Positions 37,686 to 58,320 of a stretch of DNA of 64,000 bases are shown here, piece by piece. A program made the position numbers and the translations under genes. The DNA is from Glandiceps talaboti (taxonomy: Eukaryota > Hemichordata > Enteropneusta > Spengelidae). The stretch covers positions 11,602,751 through 11,666,750 of the forward strand of contig NC_135554.1 of the NCBI RefSeq assembly GCF_964340395.1, read 5' to 3'. The notes beneath the pieces are model-generated. The model was not told where the DNA came from, ran no database searches, and saw only the letters and a program-made list of their open reading frames with translations. Within the stretch, counting starts at the first letter, position 1. Each line of letters starts with the position of its first letter.

Positions 37686-39376
37686 GATCAACAAAACATT
37701 CTATGATATTGAAAGCGCTCCTGGCATGTAATTCCATAGAAGAGTTTCCTGTAGGGAATGGCAGCGATTTCATTCAAACTCAAAGACAGAGATGTTGCTA
37801 ACCAACGTGAACAGCCATAAACAATTGTATGTGAATGAGTATGACTCTGAGATCCCGCTATGATATGTGTGATACATTGTAGTTTATACACCAGAACTGA
37901 ATTTTAGACTGATCCCGTCGGCATCTTCAGAGAAAGCATCAAGCGGGTACCACAATAAACTGAAAACGTAACGACTATAAGCATAACTATAAGTTTTAAT
38001 TTACATGGAACTACGGTCATATTTGATAAGCTTATCCCCCACTTCCACATATGGTCTCATACCCCTTGGTCAGCGAACAGCCAATCATGTTCATGTCCGG
38101 ACATACGAGTTATAAATGGGGCGGTCATATTTGTTAAGTTAGGGTGGAATATAATATATGGAAAAAGTCTGATTGATACTGGCTGTGATGGGTAGTAGAG
38201 CATTTTTTAATTGTCAAAAACAGGGTTGGGGCCCGAATGATATGATTCAAAACGTCATGATTTTCTGGTATATCTTTGTTGTCATGTTGTGTGTCCAGTT
38301 GAGGATGGCTGTCTTTGACTGGCAAGTTAAGCTACAACAGTAAGTGACTGACTTTGAAAGCAAAGAAAGTGGAAGAACTATTGTTATTAAAGATAAACAA
38401 GTAAACACAGCAAAGAGAGTCGGTACGGAAAGGAACAGATGACCACAGGAAGGTGTTCAGCTGTTCTTCATTGTTCTTTGCAATTTGACGACCGGGCGAG
38501 GCCTTGAGTAAGTCCAGAAGTTCGAGCAGTCAGTACGTCGCCATTGATAAGGCCGAATGTTTTTGGCAGTATATTAGGTTGTCATTGAGTAGCTAGCTGA
38601 CATTTTTCCCTACTTGGTCGCAACCTCACCTACAAATTAATTGTATATGGTATTAATTGTATTAACTGTCATACTCTACTGCTTTTCTACCACTAAGACT
38701 GTCCCCTGGCGTAAGGACAAGCAATGTGCATTGTCAAAAGTGATTCTCACGTGACCCCTTCGCAGGTGGCAAGAAATGAACAGAAATCAATAAACCCATA
38801 CCTTGATTGACATTACCCACTATACAAAGAAGAAGTTGAAATAATTGAACTTGAAATGCCTTTTGCAGGCCGATAATGTAGGACAAAGAGGACGTAGTGC
38901 TGTTACTTTCTACTACGCAAAAACCACAGACAACTAACACAACAACACTGTAATACTTATGCCGGTAGGATTTAAATAGATTGCTGTGTGAAAATTTCAG
39001 CTAATGACCAATTTGCACTTCAGTAAAATTGGTATCGCTGAAAGTTAAACGCGATACAAAAAATATACATAATACCTCTACCTATTGGTTTTGTTAAAAA
39101 TAGAATGTCATCTTTGCATGGAAGGTGGTATGTCGTCAACTTAAAGCTAAAAAAATGACAAAATAAAACGAAGTGAGGGCAGTTAACAATCAAACAATCA
39201 AAGAGATGACACCTTCCTATAACCCCCACCTTGCTTGCTACAAAGTTCACAACCTTGTAGATAATCTTTGAAGTTTCACAGTTGTACTTCTAAGAGGGTG
39301 AGGGACTGGTATGTGAGTAATGGTCAACAATAGCAACACAGATTCAAAACTGATAACTTTGAATATTCGAGGTAGC

Positions 39377-39410
39377 CTACCTCCATTTTTGAACAAACCA
39401 TGGAGGTAGG
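39377..39410. repeat. Small foldback (CTACCTCCAT / ATGGAGGTAG)
   Basis: Inverted pair around ttttgaacaaacc; related foldback sequence (ATGGAGGTAGGA ... TCCTACCACCAT, both next to TTTTGAAC or GAACAAAA) occurs at about 41,199-41,270. Both lie inside the CACTA element. Confidence 0.45.
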
Positions 39411-42400
39411 AACACGTCTTTTCTACCTCCATGAACAAACCGATGTGTCTTTAATAGGCAACCGTCCTTGAATCATCAACTATACACTCACAGTCGCAGT
39501 TTTCAAACAGACTTTATTTGATTTTCGGATACCGGCTCAGCCAACAACCCTCGCTGTTTTCTTCGGATATTTTGTCATGCTCAGGCATTCGTACAAAAGA
39601 TTCAACACTAATGTTGTGGTATATTGGTTTTGCGAGAACTAATATCGGCGATCACATACTAGTAGTTGTCAGTGTTTTCGCTAAAGCAAAATACACGGAG
39701 ATGGTTCAAAATCACTTGACTACCATTTCACTCTTATTTAAATCTACAAATATCTCATTAATATTTTCTCCCAGCTTACTTCAAACTATATGACATTTTC
39801 CATGAAAAAAAGGTGCGTATCTGGAGCAAAGAAGTGTTTCAGATATCAGAGTGTTCACGTTTGCGTGACCAAGACATAGACTGGCAAGCGACGCCATGAA
39901 TTGTGATCGAATCCCAGGGTCGGATCGGTAGTAGATCAGTGTTCATGATAAATCATTTGCGTGTTCAATTACTAAGTCATCGATGTAGGGTTATAAATTC
40001 AGTGACTACACCATCAACAAAGTTACTTCTTACTATAAATCCTGTTGAAAAAGACCCTAGGAAAATGTCTAAGCAACAATGACGGGTGTTACTTTTTTGC
40101 AGTGTTTATCCAAATAGTAATCGTCGAATAACGTGACCCTGGCTGAAAACTGCGACAGTGAATGTACCATAAATTCCCAAAACAGACTGACCAGAACAGA
40201 CATATTGACACAAAAAAGTGTGCAAGTTTACATCTTGTGACAGGTTTGGTTGGGGTCACCTCCATCGGCTAATGGTCGAAATCGTCATTGTAAAATATTT
40301 TTAATTACCCTCAACTACAAATCAGCGTATCGTTGACGATCATTTCAATCGTAAGTGTTTAGAACTGATTCAGAAGTAAAACGTAGAATTATTAATGACA
40401 ATGGTATGCAAAGTTTTGTTGTTTAACAATCATCAGCGATTTGGCATGTTTGCACAAACCACAGATACTTGTTAGTGCATACACTTTTGATACTTCTATT
40501 CTATAAGGTAAAGGCTAAATTTAAAAAGACATGATCCCAGTATTAACTTTTTTGTTGCGGCTATATTTCCTAAGTGAGGTGTGCCAAAGAAAGTTTTCCC
40601 ATGATACTTTGCGCCAGTGCGACTTTTTGACATTGTACGTTCGATGTTCCCAATGAGTAAATGGAATTTTATCGAGAAGTCTATTCATATTTGTTTATGA
40701 CAGCAAGATATTTTCAATTTTCTGTTTTTGGTCATTTTTGGGGTCAAAAACTGTCATTTGTTTTGTAAATAAAAGAATTCAAAGTAAAAATGAATGACAG
40801 CCTCAAAACTAATCGATTGAATGGGCTGATATTTGGTGTGCAGGTATGTTAGAGTATCTGGATGAAGAATTCTTCAAGAAAATTTGAAGATGACATTGAT
40901 ATGCAAATACGTCTAAAACGTGCTGTGTAGTATCATATTATAGCCATGTTATTTTACAATACTCGTGAGAAAGTAGAATTTATTGGTGAAGTAAAGTTGC
41001 TCATACACCTAAGAAAATTTGACCACACTTGAATACATAATGAGCAAATGAAATGATCACAACTATCACATATCTTTGTAATATTATGACTATACAAGAT
41101 CTAATACAGGGACGAATGGGGTACTTATCAAATAATGCCCTCCGTAACTCAGAAATAAATGTAGATGCGCTGTACCATGCAGTTACGATCAGCGGTTTTG
41201 AACTATGGAGGTAGGAAGGAAGGAGGTAGGAAGGATTATAGTCCTACCACCATTTCTGAACAAAATCGTTGTCCTTGATTTGGAATGGTATGCTTTTAAT
41301 ACAAAAGTTGCACAAACATATGTTCTTGCTTTCAAAAGTTTTAGAATTAACACCATGATTTCACCGTCGCCCATACTGAGGTTTTCCTGCATCTATTGCT
41401 ATGGATTTTGTTGGTGGGACTTTGCTGTACTGTATGAACACTTGTTCAGACTCAGGCCACTAAAACACAATTGCAAAAAAAACCCGTAAAGACACGAAGT
41501 ATCGTTTTGCACAACGTTCGGCTTGAAGCAGGTTTGAAGGGTAACCATGCACGACAGAGAAGATGGGTTTAGAGCCCCATTCACACCTAAAACAAAAAGC
41601 GATTCTAGTCTGTTCCTATTATAGTGGTCTGAGGTTTAGATCAAAGTGCCGCATTCATCCACAACATAAAAAATCATAGACCCTACACGACTGGCGTTTG
41701 TAAAAGTCAGTTTTAAACCATAATTACTACACCTCTTTATCTTCTCGGCAAGAACATGCAGTGCTGCAATCCAACGTGAGGACCTCTCACCAACTTTCAG
41801 ATCACTTCACATTGGGAACGTTGGTGAGAGTTCTACTAATATAATTCAGACTGAGGCAAAAAATATAGCCTTTCCGAGTTGAAATCCGAGGTTTAAATCC
41901 TGATATCTGAAAATTCCTAATCAACCCAGATTACATTGAATAAAAAATAAGTCTAACAAACAATTTATGATTTTTCAGTCCCGAAACTTGCTATTATCCA
42001 TACACTGTATACAAAGCTAAATACACGGTGATTGGTGTATCGCACTCCTTGACTGAGTGGGTCGGAAAAAAATAGGTAGACTCACTTGTCATAAATCGAT
42101 TTATAAATCCACAAAGGCACTGTGACAACTAAAGCAGTCCCTGTTTTACCTGCGCATTGAAGACGCACAGTAAAAAGACCAGTTTTCAACATTAATGCAG
42201 GAAATACAAAGCTAACAATTCAAAATTGTATAAAATGTAAGAAAACAAAAAACAGGCGACAGTCAGAGCATGCATGAACTTCGATTTACAATACCATTAT
42301 TAAGTTCTTGCATTTTGGGGCTAATGAAGTCATAGAGACTAGAGTGGGCGAGTTTCATCACAGTTAGTATAATCAATGGCACCGTGATAATTCTGACTTT

Positions 42401-42979
42401 CACTTGAAACTGGACCAGAACAGTCTAGGTCGGACGAGTCGTCATCATCATCAATTCAAAGGCGACGTAACCAAATATACACCGTGAATTCATCTTAGAT
42501 CGCACCGAGTTGAACAATCATGTCTGTCATTGTTGTCCTCTTTGACTAACATCGAATGTATTTATCATTGTAGAATGTAGACCTTTACGCTGTTTGACCG
42601 ACTATTGAAGTATAACCCACATAGGTGATATTTCATTGACCTACATGGAAATGCTTGTAAATACTTTTTGCAAGTAGTAGTAGCTCAGACCACTCTAGTA
42701 TTTTAGTGGTCTGAGGTAGTAGTAAGAGTTTTTGCTGACGTTTACATGCTAGCGTAGTTGTACATGTACGTATACATGTCAGTTCGTATGTACATGTACA
42801 TTAAATGTAGCTCTCATCATATCATACACTGTACATGTGTGTAACCCTTTTCTTTTGCACCCTCCCCCTCCGCCTTCATGTGGTCAAACACAGACAACTA
42901 ACTAACTAAATAGTGTTACTGTTAGTTTTCTGTGGGTCAAACAATTAGTGTACACGCCTTGAATCACATGCAGGCGAGA

Positions 42980-43238
42980 TAGATTTGAATATTCATTTGT
43001 TTACTGCCCGGTTATCGGGATGAACTCATGAATATATTCTGAACTAAATGCAAATGTATTCAAATCACTTCCGACTCGCAATCTGAACTATTTTTCAGAT
43101 CGAGTATAATCCGATTAGACAGGCGCTAATGGGAAAGTACAGAAACGTCCACCTCATCAACATTAAAGTTCAGAAATATATTTGATCTGAACTAAAGTAC
43201 GGAAAATGTCGTAATCTGTACTATTTTTTCTACTAGTG
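42980..43238 (-). repeat. Right terminal inverted repeat of the CACTA element
   Basis: Reverse complement of 26,657-26,915 with about three substitutions and no gaps. It ends in CTACTAGTG and is followed by TTA. High identity of the two repeats implies recent insertion or recent gene conversion between them. Confidence 0.9.
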
Positions 43239-43241
43239 TTA

Positions 43242-43476
43242 GGTACTTGCTGTCTTCACTGGTATCGATGTCAATCCACTGATGAAATTGTTCATACCAT
43301 CGTGCCATTTTTACACCTTTAAATTTTCCAGACTGTGACGATCGAGTTTTTTTTACCACCACATTTGAAACGTCGCCTGCTCTCTCCTTGCGATTAGCGG
43401 CTTGTTCATCATTTCTATCACTCATACCTCGTTTATTAGCCGGAGAACAAAAATGAGTTATTTGTCGTTTACTCAT
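43242..43476 (-). pseudogene. BED/hAT-type zinc-finger protein, 5' part, interrupted by the CACTA element
   Basis: Starts with ATG at 43,476 (MSKRQITHFCSPANK) and runs with a basic, Ser-rich N-terminus to GKFKGVKMARWYEQFHQW and SKYL, where the 16.6-kb element breaks it. The frame resumes at 26,653 on the other side. The short GKF...W..FHQWI segment before a CxxC finger resembles ZNF862/KIAA1586-like and hAT-transposase N-termini. It could be a host gene exon or an older hAT element. Remaining downstream exons are not seen. Confidence 0.5.
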
Positions 43477-43679
43477 AATAGAACCGTTAACCGGTGGTTC
43501 TCCGCTGTGTAGACTGTCTGCTGTATTATGTCCAACTGTGATGATTTGAGTAGAGCCGTTGAACTAAAATCTTTAAAAAGCACCAATGTCAGGGGCAAAC
43601 GGGAGTATCCAATGAAAAACTAGAGAAGGGCAAAATTGTGTCGAAATCAAAGACTTGCCGACATGGTACTGTACAACAA

Positions 43680-43683
43680 CAAT

Positions 43684-43715
<32 letters not shown>

Positions 43716-43716
43716 C
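43680..43716. repeat. (CAA)n triplet repeat
   Basis: CAA repeats; antisense poly-Cys frame is an artefact. Confidence 0.95.
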
Positions 43717-44438
43717 CTATCAATTTTCGTACACTGCTCATGCGTGTGAATGGTCGTCCATTGTTATCCAATGGAAGTGTCAATCAAAATTAACGTAAAC
43801 AACGTTGTCCGTCTTCATATGTGTTGATACATTCGGAGTCAGAGTAAGTCGGTAAGGATGTTTAGTCTACACTGCGAAGTATTACAACCATTGCAGGCAT
43901 TATTTAGAAACGACTGTTATCAGAACGTCGTGTTGTCAGTGGTGGACAATGAAAACTGGCTTTGAAGGTGCCGAAACAGCCTACTTGGTATCATTATCAA
44001 ACTGACAAACATTGATACAAAAACAACACCGGGTCTGTTTGATGTAGGTTGATGCGACTCTCTATCAGTTTATTTATGTTGGTGTGAAAGTTTGTCATGA
44101 TCCAATTAAAAACATAAAATTCTAGTGTAGGCTTATAGATTATTTTTTAATTTGGCAAGTTATACTAGTAAAATAAGTGCTTTTGACATGTGTTTACATG
44201 AAACTTGTCTCATTCTGATTACGAGTAAGCAGGTTTTCTCTCAGCTATGCATGGCCACAGCACACAGCAGGATATTAAACTCATACAGTACACTAGTGAT
44301 ATGCCAGTCTGCACTGAATAACATTAGAGATCGAGAACATAGGGCTTCCAGACAAATATTTATTCATTACTTTTAATATAGCTTAAACATTGTTTTTACA
44401 CATAACACTAAATAAATATATATCTCAGCGTTACAGAA

Positions 44439-44740
44439 TTGGAGGTTTGTGGATGTGACAGAACAACTGGAGTGTGTCCACTAGGTAGTTTTTCAAAAGT
44501 AGCGGAGAAAATGTATGTCCACGTCACTACAGTAAAAAATGTGTGGACAATGTTGTGTGATGAATTGAGCAGTTGTCGTGGTGGTCCGCCTCCAGAGATT
44601 TTAAGTCAGCCAGACGTCGATTTTGTGGAAGGTTTGAAAAGGGAAAGGTTTTCTACAAAACTGCACGAGATCCGTGATGAACTTAGTATGTTATGTTTCA
44701 CTTTCGACAGTTTCTCACGGTTAATATTTGAAACAAATAG
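44439..44740 (+). pseudogene. Tc1/mariner-like transposase DNA-binding fragment
   Basis: Translates to GSFSKVAEKMYVHVTTVKNV then W (helix-turn-helix style, S.VAE...V...TV..VW), RGGPPPEILSQPDVDFVEGL and KRERFSTKLHEIRDEL, matching the paired HTH region and the RGGRPPKL...EIRDEL pattern of Tc1/mariner/IS630-type transposases. The catalytic DDE part is absent; the frame runs into a SINE at about 44,741. A truncated remnant. Confidence 0.5.
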
Positions 44741-44990
44741 GGTTGTCGGTGGCCGAGCGGTTAGCTCGTACGCCTGTTACATCTGCAGCCTGGGTTCGAA
44801 CCTGCCAGGTGGCAGCTGGGTTTGATTAAATATACCACGCTGTAAGTAAGTAGAGTGTCGTTCTACCGATCGAACAACGCAGGTTTTCCCCGGGTACTCC
44901 GGTTTCCTCCAGCATTAACACTGAACTTCCCTCCTGTTATCGGGCAATGCCTGTTGGATGGTTAATAAATAAAAATAAATAAATTATATG
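44741..44990 (+). mobile_element. tRNA-derived SINE
   Basis: The head is tRNA-like: box A TGGCCGAGCGGTTAG near 44,750 and box B GGTTCGAACCT near 44,793, in the layout of a Leu/Ser-type tRNA. A body with CCCCGGGTACTCCGGTTTCC then TCC follows (about 44,888-44,910), a conserved central block seen in several invertebrate SINE families, and the tail is an AATAAATAAA-rich stretch. Likely a non-functional retroposed copy, not a tRNA gene. Confidence 0.85.
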
Positions 44991-47900
44991 TTTCATTAAT
45001 CACCATGTACAAAGCGAAGTTCGTCAATTTGGCATTCTTTTATTGTCATCAAAATATCGTTCAAAATGGTCTGTGAGATCTCTTTAATGCACATCTGCAT
45101 CAATGATGTTGCACTGAAGTTATAGTTCTGTATTGAAAATAAAAGTTTTGCAAGCCTCTTAACATTGCTTGTGAAACGATCAAAATCAATGGTTGTATGT
45201 TGCAAGTGACCTTCAAACTTTACCGGTAAAATGCCGCTAAATTTTGACATTTCTCCGTTTAAATGCCAGAAAATTTGGTATGTCACCTGCTGAACGACAA
45301 TATTTACAGAAATTCACCGGCATTAGCATACTTTTATTTTTCAATTACCGGCAACTTCCTCGGCTGCGGTCGGGAAGCTAGACAATGTTTCTCCACAATA
45401 GGTAGGTACGTACTCGAAGTAGTTGTCATGTAAATTTTTTGATACTGGACATATAAATATGAACGGGAGCGTAAAATATATACTTATTCTCAAAGAATAA
45501 CTACTCTGTTTTGGTTTTGCGGTAGAATTACAATCGTACATGATCTATTTTCGACGTGATTTGCGATGTAAATATCGTCGAAATACGGGTATGGACGCCA
45601 TTTTGCAATACCCATTTCAGCGATGACGTATTGTATAATTCATAACCACAAATTCATCACAATAAACACCGTATTTCAGACATATTTTTAAGACAAATAA
45701 AAAAAATCGCGTCGTCGCACCATTATTTTAGACAAAAAGACAAACCAGAAACAATATTAATTCTTTTCTCTTTTTCTTTTTGACGTTGCCTTATTAATAC
45801 CCTAAATAGCATTATACAGCAAATCTTGAGGGGACATACAAATTAAAGACAGAAAAAACAACTTTCTCCGTTTACTCACGAAATAGTTTAATGGGATGAG
45901 CTTAAAATAAGATTTACAATGGACAGAAAATATACAGACTTTGCATAATAAATCGCTCTCAAAATAAACTTGTTTCAGCAAATATTAAGTACAGATGTGT
46001 CCAATTACGATACTCGCAATGGTGCCAAACTTACATAACGTATTACTCGCTCTAGGTGGCGGTATAACAGTACAATGATTCAGAATAGTTAGACTGTATA
46101 CCCGGCAATGTACTTTGGAAAGACAGACTCTCAAAAAGTGTTCATCATAAATGAAACAGAAACTCGTAACTTTAGCAGTAGTTCCCAGATGATTATTATT
46201 ATTACATATCACGTCCCATACACCCTCTGCAAGCAGGACGTGTGTGTAAGTAGTGTGTAAGTGTCTCAAACTACAACATGCATCAGTTGACTTGCATAAC
46301 GGCTAAAAATAGAACACATGACATGTAAATAAGAAGTGCATGGCGTCGCTAACCAGTGGAGGCAATTCAAAATGCTACACATAATAAAAACTATAAATAA
46401 TGTGTTAATGTACCTGTGAAAGGAGTAGAGAGATGTTACTTAATGTAGTATGGATGAGAAAACATTCTACGGCAAATCTTGAGGCAAATACAAATAACAG
46501 ACAGATAACAACGTTTCGCCGTTCACTCAAGAAATAGTTTAATAAATTTTGCTGACGTGATGTCCTCTCCCACCCTGTCACCTGGTGGCGACATACAATC
46601 CTCAATTACAGGGTTGTACTGAGCAATACTCGACACACACATATACGTATTGTTTGTTTGTTGTTTGTTTGTTTGTTGTTTGTTTGTTTGTTTGTTTTAT
46701 TTACGTGTCCTATGTGCGCTTTTCGTTCAATATAAATACGTGTACCGTATAAATTAAAGAGTTGCCACATCCAGCCCACTGGGCTTATAAGACACAAAAA
46801 AACAGTATAAATATACATATTGAAAATAAATACTGGAGAAAAGTAATCATGTCGTGTGCTTTTTTGTCTTTCCAAAAGCCTTATAAATAAAGTCAGCAGA
46901 TATATTCCAGAACTTAGTCATGAGTAAAGAGAGTTTATCTTGTATACTTAAATTGTTAAAGTCTATCTGGTACAAGTACTTGTTTTTTATTCAGAAATGG
47001 GCCCCGTATACGTATTACCTATTTGCCAAAGATTATTGTTTACCCCTCATATATCTTTAAAAGGTTTTAGTTATACTAGCTTATTAGCTCATACTAGGGC
47101 TAAGTCCATGAACTCGCGCCAGTTCAGATTGGACAAGTATATAAAATCTATTCCTACAATACGTGTAATTAATTATATTGGGGATGAATTTCACTACAAG
47201 GTGTTCAATTCTGACAAAAGAAATGCAAAAGCAGACTGCCAAATTTCCCGTAGGTCGCTGTGTTAACCAGACCTAGGGTGCATCGTACAATACGATAGTG
47301 TTGAAATGATGACGTCAAACATCTGTTTTATGGTACTGGTTGTAAATTCAAATAAATGTTTTCTGAAAGAAGGGAAATGGTTATTTTCTTTACGAATGGT
47401 CTAGTCGTAACACTAATATGGCAGTCAATGACTAAACCTTCTTTGATAACCGACCTTTTTTGTTACCTCCTTCTGTTATATTTTTATTAATGAAGTCTCA
47501 AGAATCATTATGAAGGGTAAATGAAACTGAAACAAACACATCAATCTGTTCTCTTGGGTCATGTGATCCAATATGGTGGAGACCATGATTCAAAATGGAG
47601 GCGATCATAAGTCTCTGTAAAAATTAAAGGCACACTCATTTTTAATTTGCATATTCTTGCACGTGCTCACTAGTCATTGGACGTGATTGCAGCGTTGGGC
47701 ACTTGCTAATACCTGACAGATGTAAATTGTTAATAAATTTCAATTATAACTGATTGCATCAATTTGCATAATTACACTTAACATGAAGCATTTTTTAAAT
47801 AAATGACGTTATAATGCTTTCCAATGTGTCTCTTATATTACCATCTTAATTTGTATTGTTTTTTTCCTTTTTATTGCAGTGTAAGATTTGACTAAATGAG

Positions 47901-48320
47901 TCGTTAAGTGGCAAATATAGATGGCTGAATCCGTTTATATTTTGATGAAATCTGTCACTATGAATGTTCCATAATAATAGCCTTTACACAATTATGTCAA
48001 AAACTAATTCATCAAATGAAATGAAATGCTGTACACATACTCTATGAAGTGCTGTGTATTTTTTTGTTTTTGGAATGCATGCTTATCAACTGAATTATCC
48101 TTATTTGCTTGTCAATAAAAGTGTCTTCAAATTTGTCAGCATTCACAGTGAAACTGTATATCGACCAGTTAGGGAATAATTGTTTGTACAGTGAGCCTAA
48201 ACCTCCACAAGCTTTCCAACAGAGAATCCACATTATTCTACTACCTAACCACTGTACTATTATAAGCAATTCGTGAAAACCTTAGTTCCCGTTAATAATT
48301 TTGTTAATTAACATGATAAC
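44990..48320. other. No recognised gene upstream of gene B
   Basis: Several 60-96 codon frames (for example minus 44,996-45,286 and plus 46,997-47,266) have no recognisable motif. A TTTG/TTG tract lies at about 46,650-46,697. Confidence 0.5.
45815..46550. repeat. Diverged direct repeat pair
   Basis: 45,815-45,900 and 46,456-46,548 share gcaaatcttgagg, then acaaat-a-agaca, and cgaaatagtttaat / agaaatagtttaat. Family unknown. Confidence 0.5.
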
Positions 48321-48327
48321 GAGTGAG

Positions 48328-48335
48328 TATATAAG
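48328..48335 (+). promoter_or_regulatory. TATA box of gene B (TATATAAG)
   Basis: TATATAAG lies about 110 bp upstream of the gene B ATG. The sequence after it (agtatcacttatt...acaagtacac) is conserved with gene A, suggesting transcription begins near 48,360. No equivalent TATA box is seen at the matching distance in gene A. Confidence 0.5.
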
Positions 48336-48437
48336 ACGCTCGGTTTATCACAGTATCACTTATTCTGTTTACAAGTACACTGCATATATAGACAGTCTTC
48401 TCTATTTCAGGTAACAATAGATCATAAAAGCCTGATA

Positions 48438-56200
<7,763 letters not shown>

Positions 56201-56209
56201 ATGGTTAAA

Positions 56210-57760
56210 GCTCACGTAATTCATTTCAGTGGTGGAGGGTAATAATATGTAAACGAAACATTGAACATTATTTCAGTGGTTGATGGTAATAGTACGAACT
56301 TATTGCCCGGGCTTACTCAGGCACCAGTAATGTATATCACCCCGAGGCCTGTTATGCATAAACTATTTCCAGAGGTAGTCACTGCATGACAATACGAGGG
56401 GTAATATGACATCTATCAGTGGCCGAACAAGGCCAGGCAATAAGTGTTTTTATGACGCTCTCTACACACATATTTTATCCATAGCCAAAGCAAATCTCGA
56501 TAAGACTTCCATGCTAGATGAATATTGCCCTAGGTAGAGTAGCACGTGACCTAGTTCAAATTGTGGTCACTGTAGGTCAATAATCCATATACCACATGAT
56601 GTTATCTAAGCCAATCACTTAAGGCTACATGAAACAATGTGTTATAATTAACTATACGAAACATCGAAGGCCATTTCATCCGTGGAAACTAATTGTAAAG
56701 TTTTTATGTAAACAAAACTTCGAAAGTTATTTCAATGGTGGAGGGTAATAGTAAATTTCATTCCATGGTGGAGGGTAATAATAAAGTTTGTATAAACAAA
56801 ACGTCGAAAGTTATTTCAATGGTGGAGGGTAATAGTAAATTTCATTCCATGGTGGAGGGTAATAATAAAGTTTATATAAACAAAACGTCGAAAGTTATTT
56901 CAATGGTGGAGGGTAATAGTAAATTCCATTCCATGGTGGAGGGTAATAATAAAGTTTATATAAACAAAACGTCGAAAGTTATTTCAATGGTGGAGGGTAA
57001 TAGTAAATTTCATTCCATGCGGTGGAGGGTAATAATAAAGTTTATATAAACAAAACGTCGAAAGTTATTTCAATGGTGGAGGGTAATAGTAAATTTCATT
57101 CCATGGTGGAGAGTAATAATAAAGTTTAGGTAAACAAAACGTCAAAACTTATTTCGGTTCAGTGGTGTAGGGTAATAGTAAATTTCATTCCATGGTGGAG
57201 AGTAATAATATAGTTTAGGTAAGCAAAACGTCAAAAGTTATTTCAGTGGTGAAGGGTAATAGTGAAGTTTAAGTGAAACGTCGAAAGTAATTTCATGCAA
57301 TTGGTGGAGAGTAATGACACAATTTACGTAAGCAAAACGTCGTAAATCGTTTCAATGGTGAAGGGTAATAGTAAAGTTTATGTACAAGATGTGATTAAGT
57401 TCCGTTATCAGTAGTCTACGAAATAAAAGAATCATATAAAGATATATTGAGTGGTGTGTTTGTTTGTTTGTAATTAGCTTTCTAATGTATAGTGCTTAGG
57501 GGGGATAGGGGTTGTTTAATATCTTATAGGTAGGTGCCAGCAGCGCTTAGATGACAGTGTGGAAAACACTAGTGTATGTATATACTTAATAGTTATATTA
57601 TCATAATTCACCAGATATCCCTTCTAGTCTTGAAGAATACAAAATGTAATATTGTATTATAATGTCGTTGGAGAGGTTTTTATACTTATATATAGGCGCA
57701 CCTTAACTAAATTGGATGATTGGAGCAACTATCAAGTATGGTAATTTTGAAATATACACA
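56210..57760 (+). repeat. Gene B 3' flank with 84-bp minisatellite
   Basis: Unique flank 56,210-56,690 is homologous to the gene A flank, followed by a tandem array (about 56,700-57,400) whose well-kept units repeat every 84 bp (gtcgaaag near 56,803, 56,887, 56,971, then 57,057). Each unit holds two related halves, atggtggagggtaatagtaa and atggtggagggtaataataa, the second containing AATAAA. The open frame across it is a by-product of a period divisible by three. Confidence 0.88.
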
Positions 57761-57769
57761 TTGAACGTT

Positions 57770-58225
57770 AGTATATTTATCGTAAATGGTGATTTTTTTA
57801 TAACCGAAATCGTTCATGTCGAGTTTGTGTGCTTGTTGTTGGCAATGTTTGCTGTTCAAACGATAAGTGTTTTATCATACTAGCACTAATAGATACATTG
57901 TCAGTCTTCATTAGCTATTTATCAAAACTCTAGCGTGGACAATTATAATCAAAAATCCTTTCGATGACATAATGTATTATACACGTACGTATATTAAAAT
58001 GTCTAGGAATCCCTGCCCCCATTTCATCAAAATTCACAATCTTTAATGGAAAAAAAACTTATGTACATATATCCCATAAATTATAATACGTCACTTTATA
58101 TCAGGTTGTACAACAGAATGTGTGTCTGAGAAATACCGTATTACCGAAGGGACGGAATCCAAAATGATATCTCCAAAGGCTATTGAAAAGTAGTTTATTC
58201 CATTATTTGGCCGTGAAATATATAT

Positions 58226-58320
<95 letters not shown>

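Larger units (their letters stand above)
36000..42979. other. CACTA element interior, right half: no gene recognised
   Basis: Short frames only. A minus-strand acidic stretch near 42,350-42,460 (IDDDDDSSDLDCSGPVSSES) is the only protein-like hint. agtggtctgagg recurs at 31,354, 41,622 and 42,703, and forms a hairpin with ctcagaccact at about 42,683-42,718. Confidence 0.5.

Noticed and set aside
44745-44815. A functional tRNA gene
   Set aside because: tRNA-like boxes A and B are present, but they are followed by a SINE body and an A-rich tail; a retroposed SINE is the better reading.
44996-45286. 96-aa minus-strand frame with protein-like composition
   Set aside because: No motif, no splice partners, and mixed low-complexity surroundings.
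46997-47266. 89-aa plus-strand frame after a T-rich acceptor
   Set aside because: No recognisable motif or partner exons; not enough to call a gene.
56735-57049. 104-aa tandem-repeat protein
   Set aside because: An 84-bp minisatellite stays open because its period is divisible by three; it lies in the 3' flank of gene B and is not kept open at gene A.
56700-57400. CRISPR-like regular repeats
   Set aside because: Eukaryotic context, no unique spacers, whole units repeat: an ordinary minisatellite.
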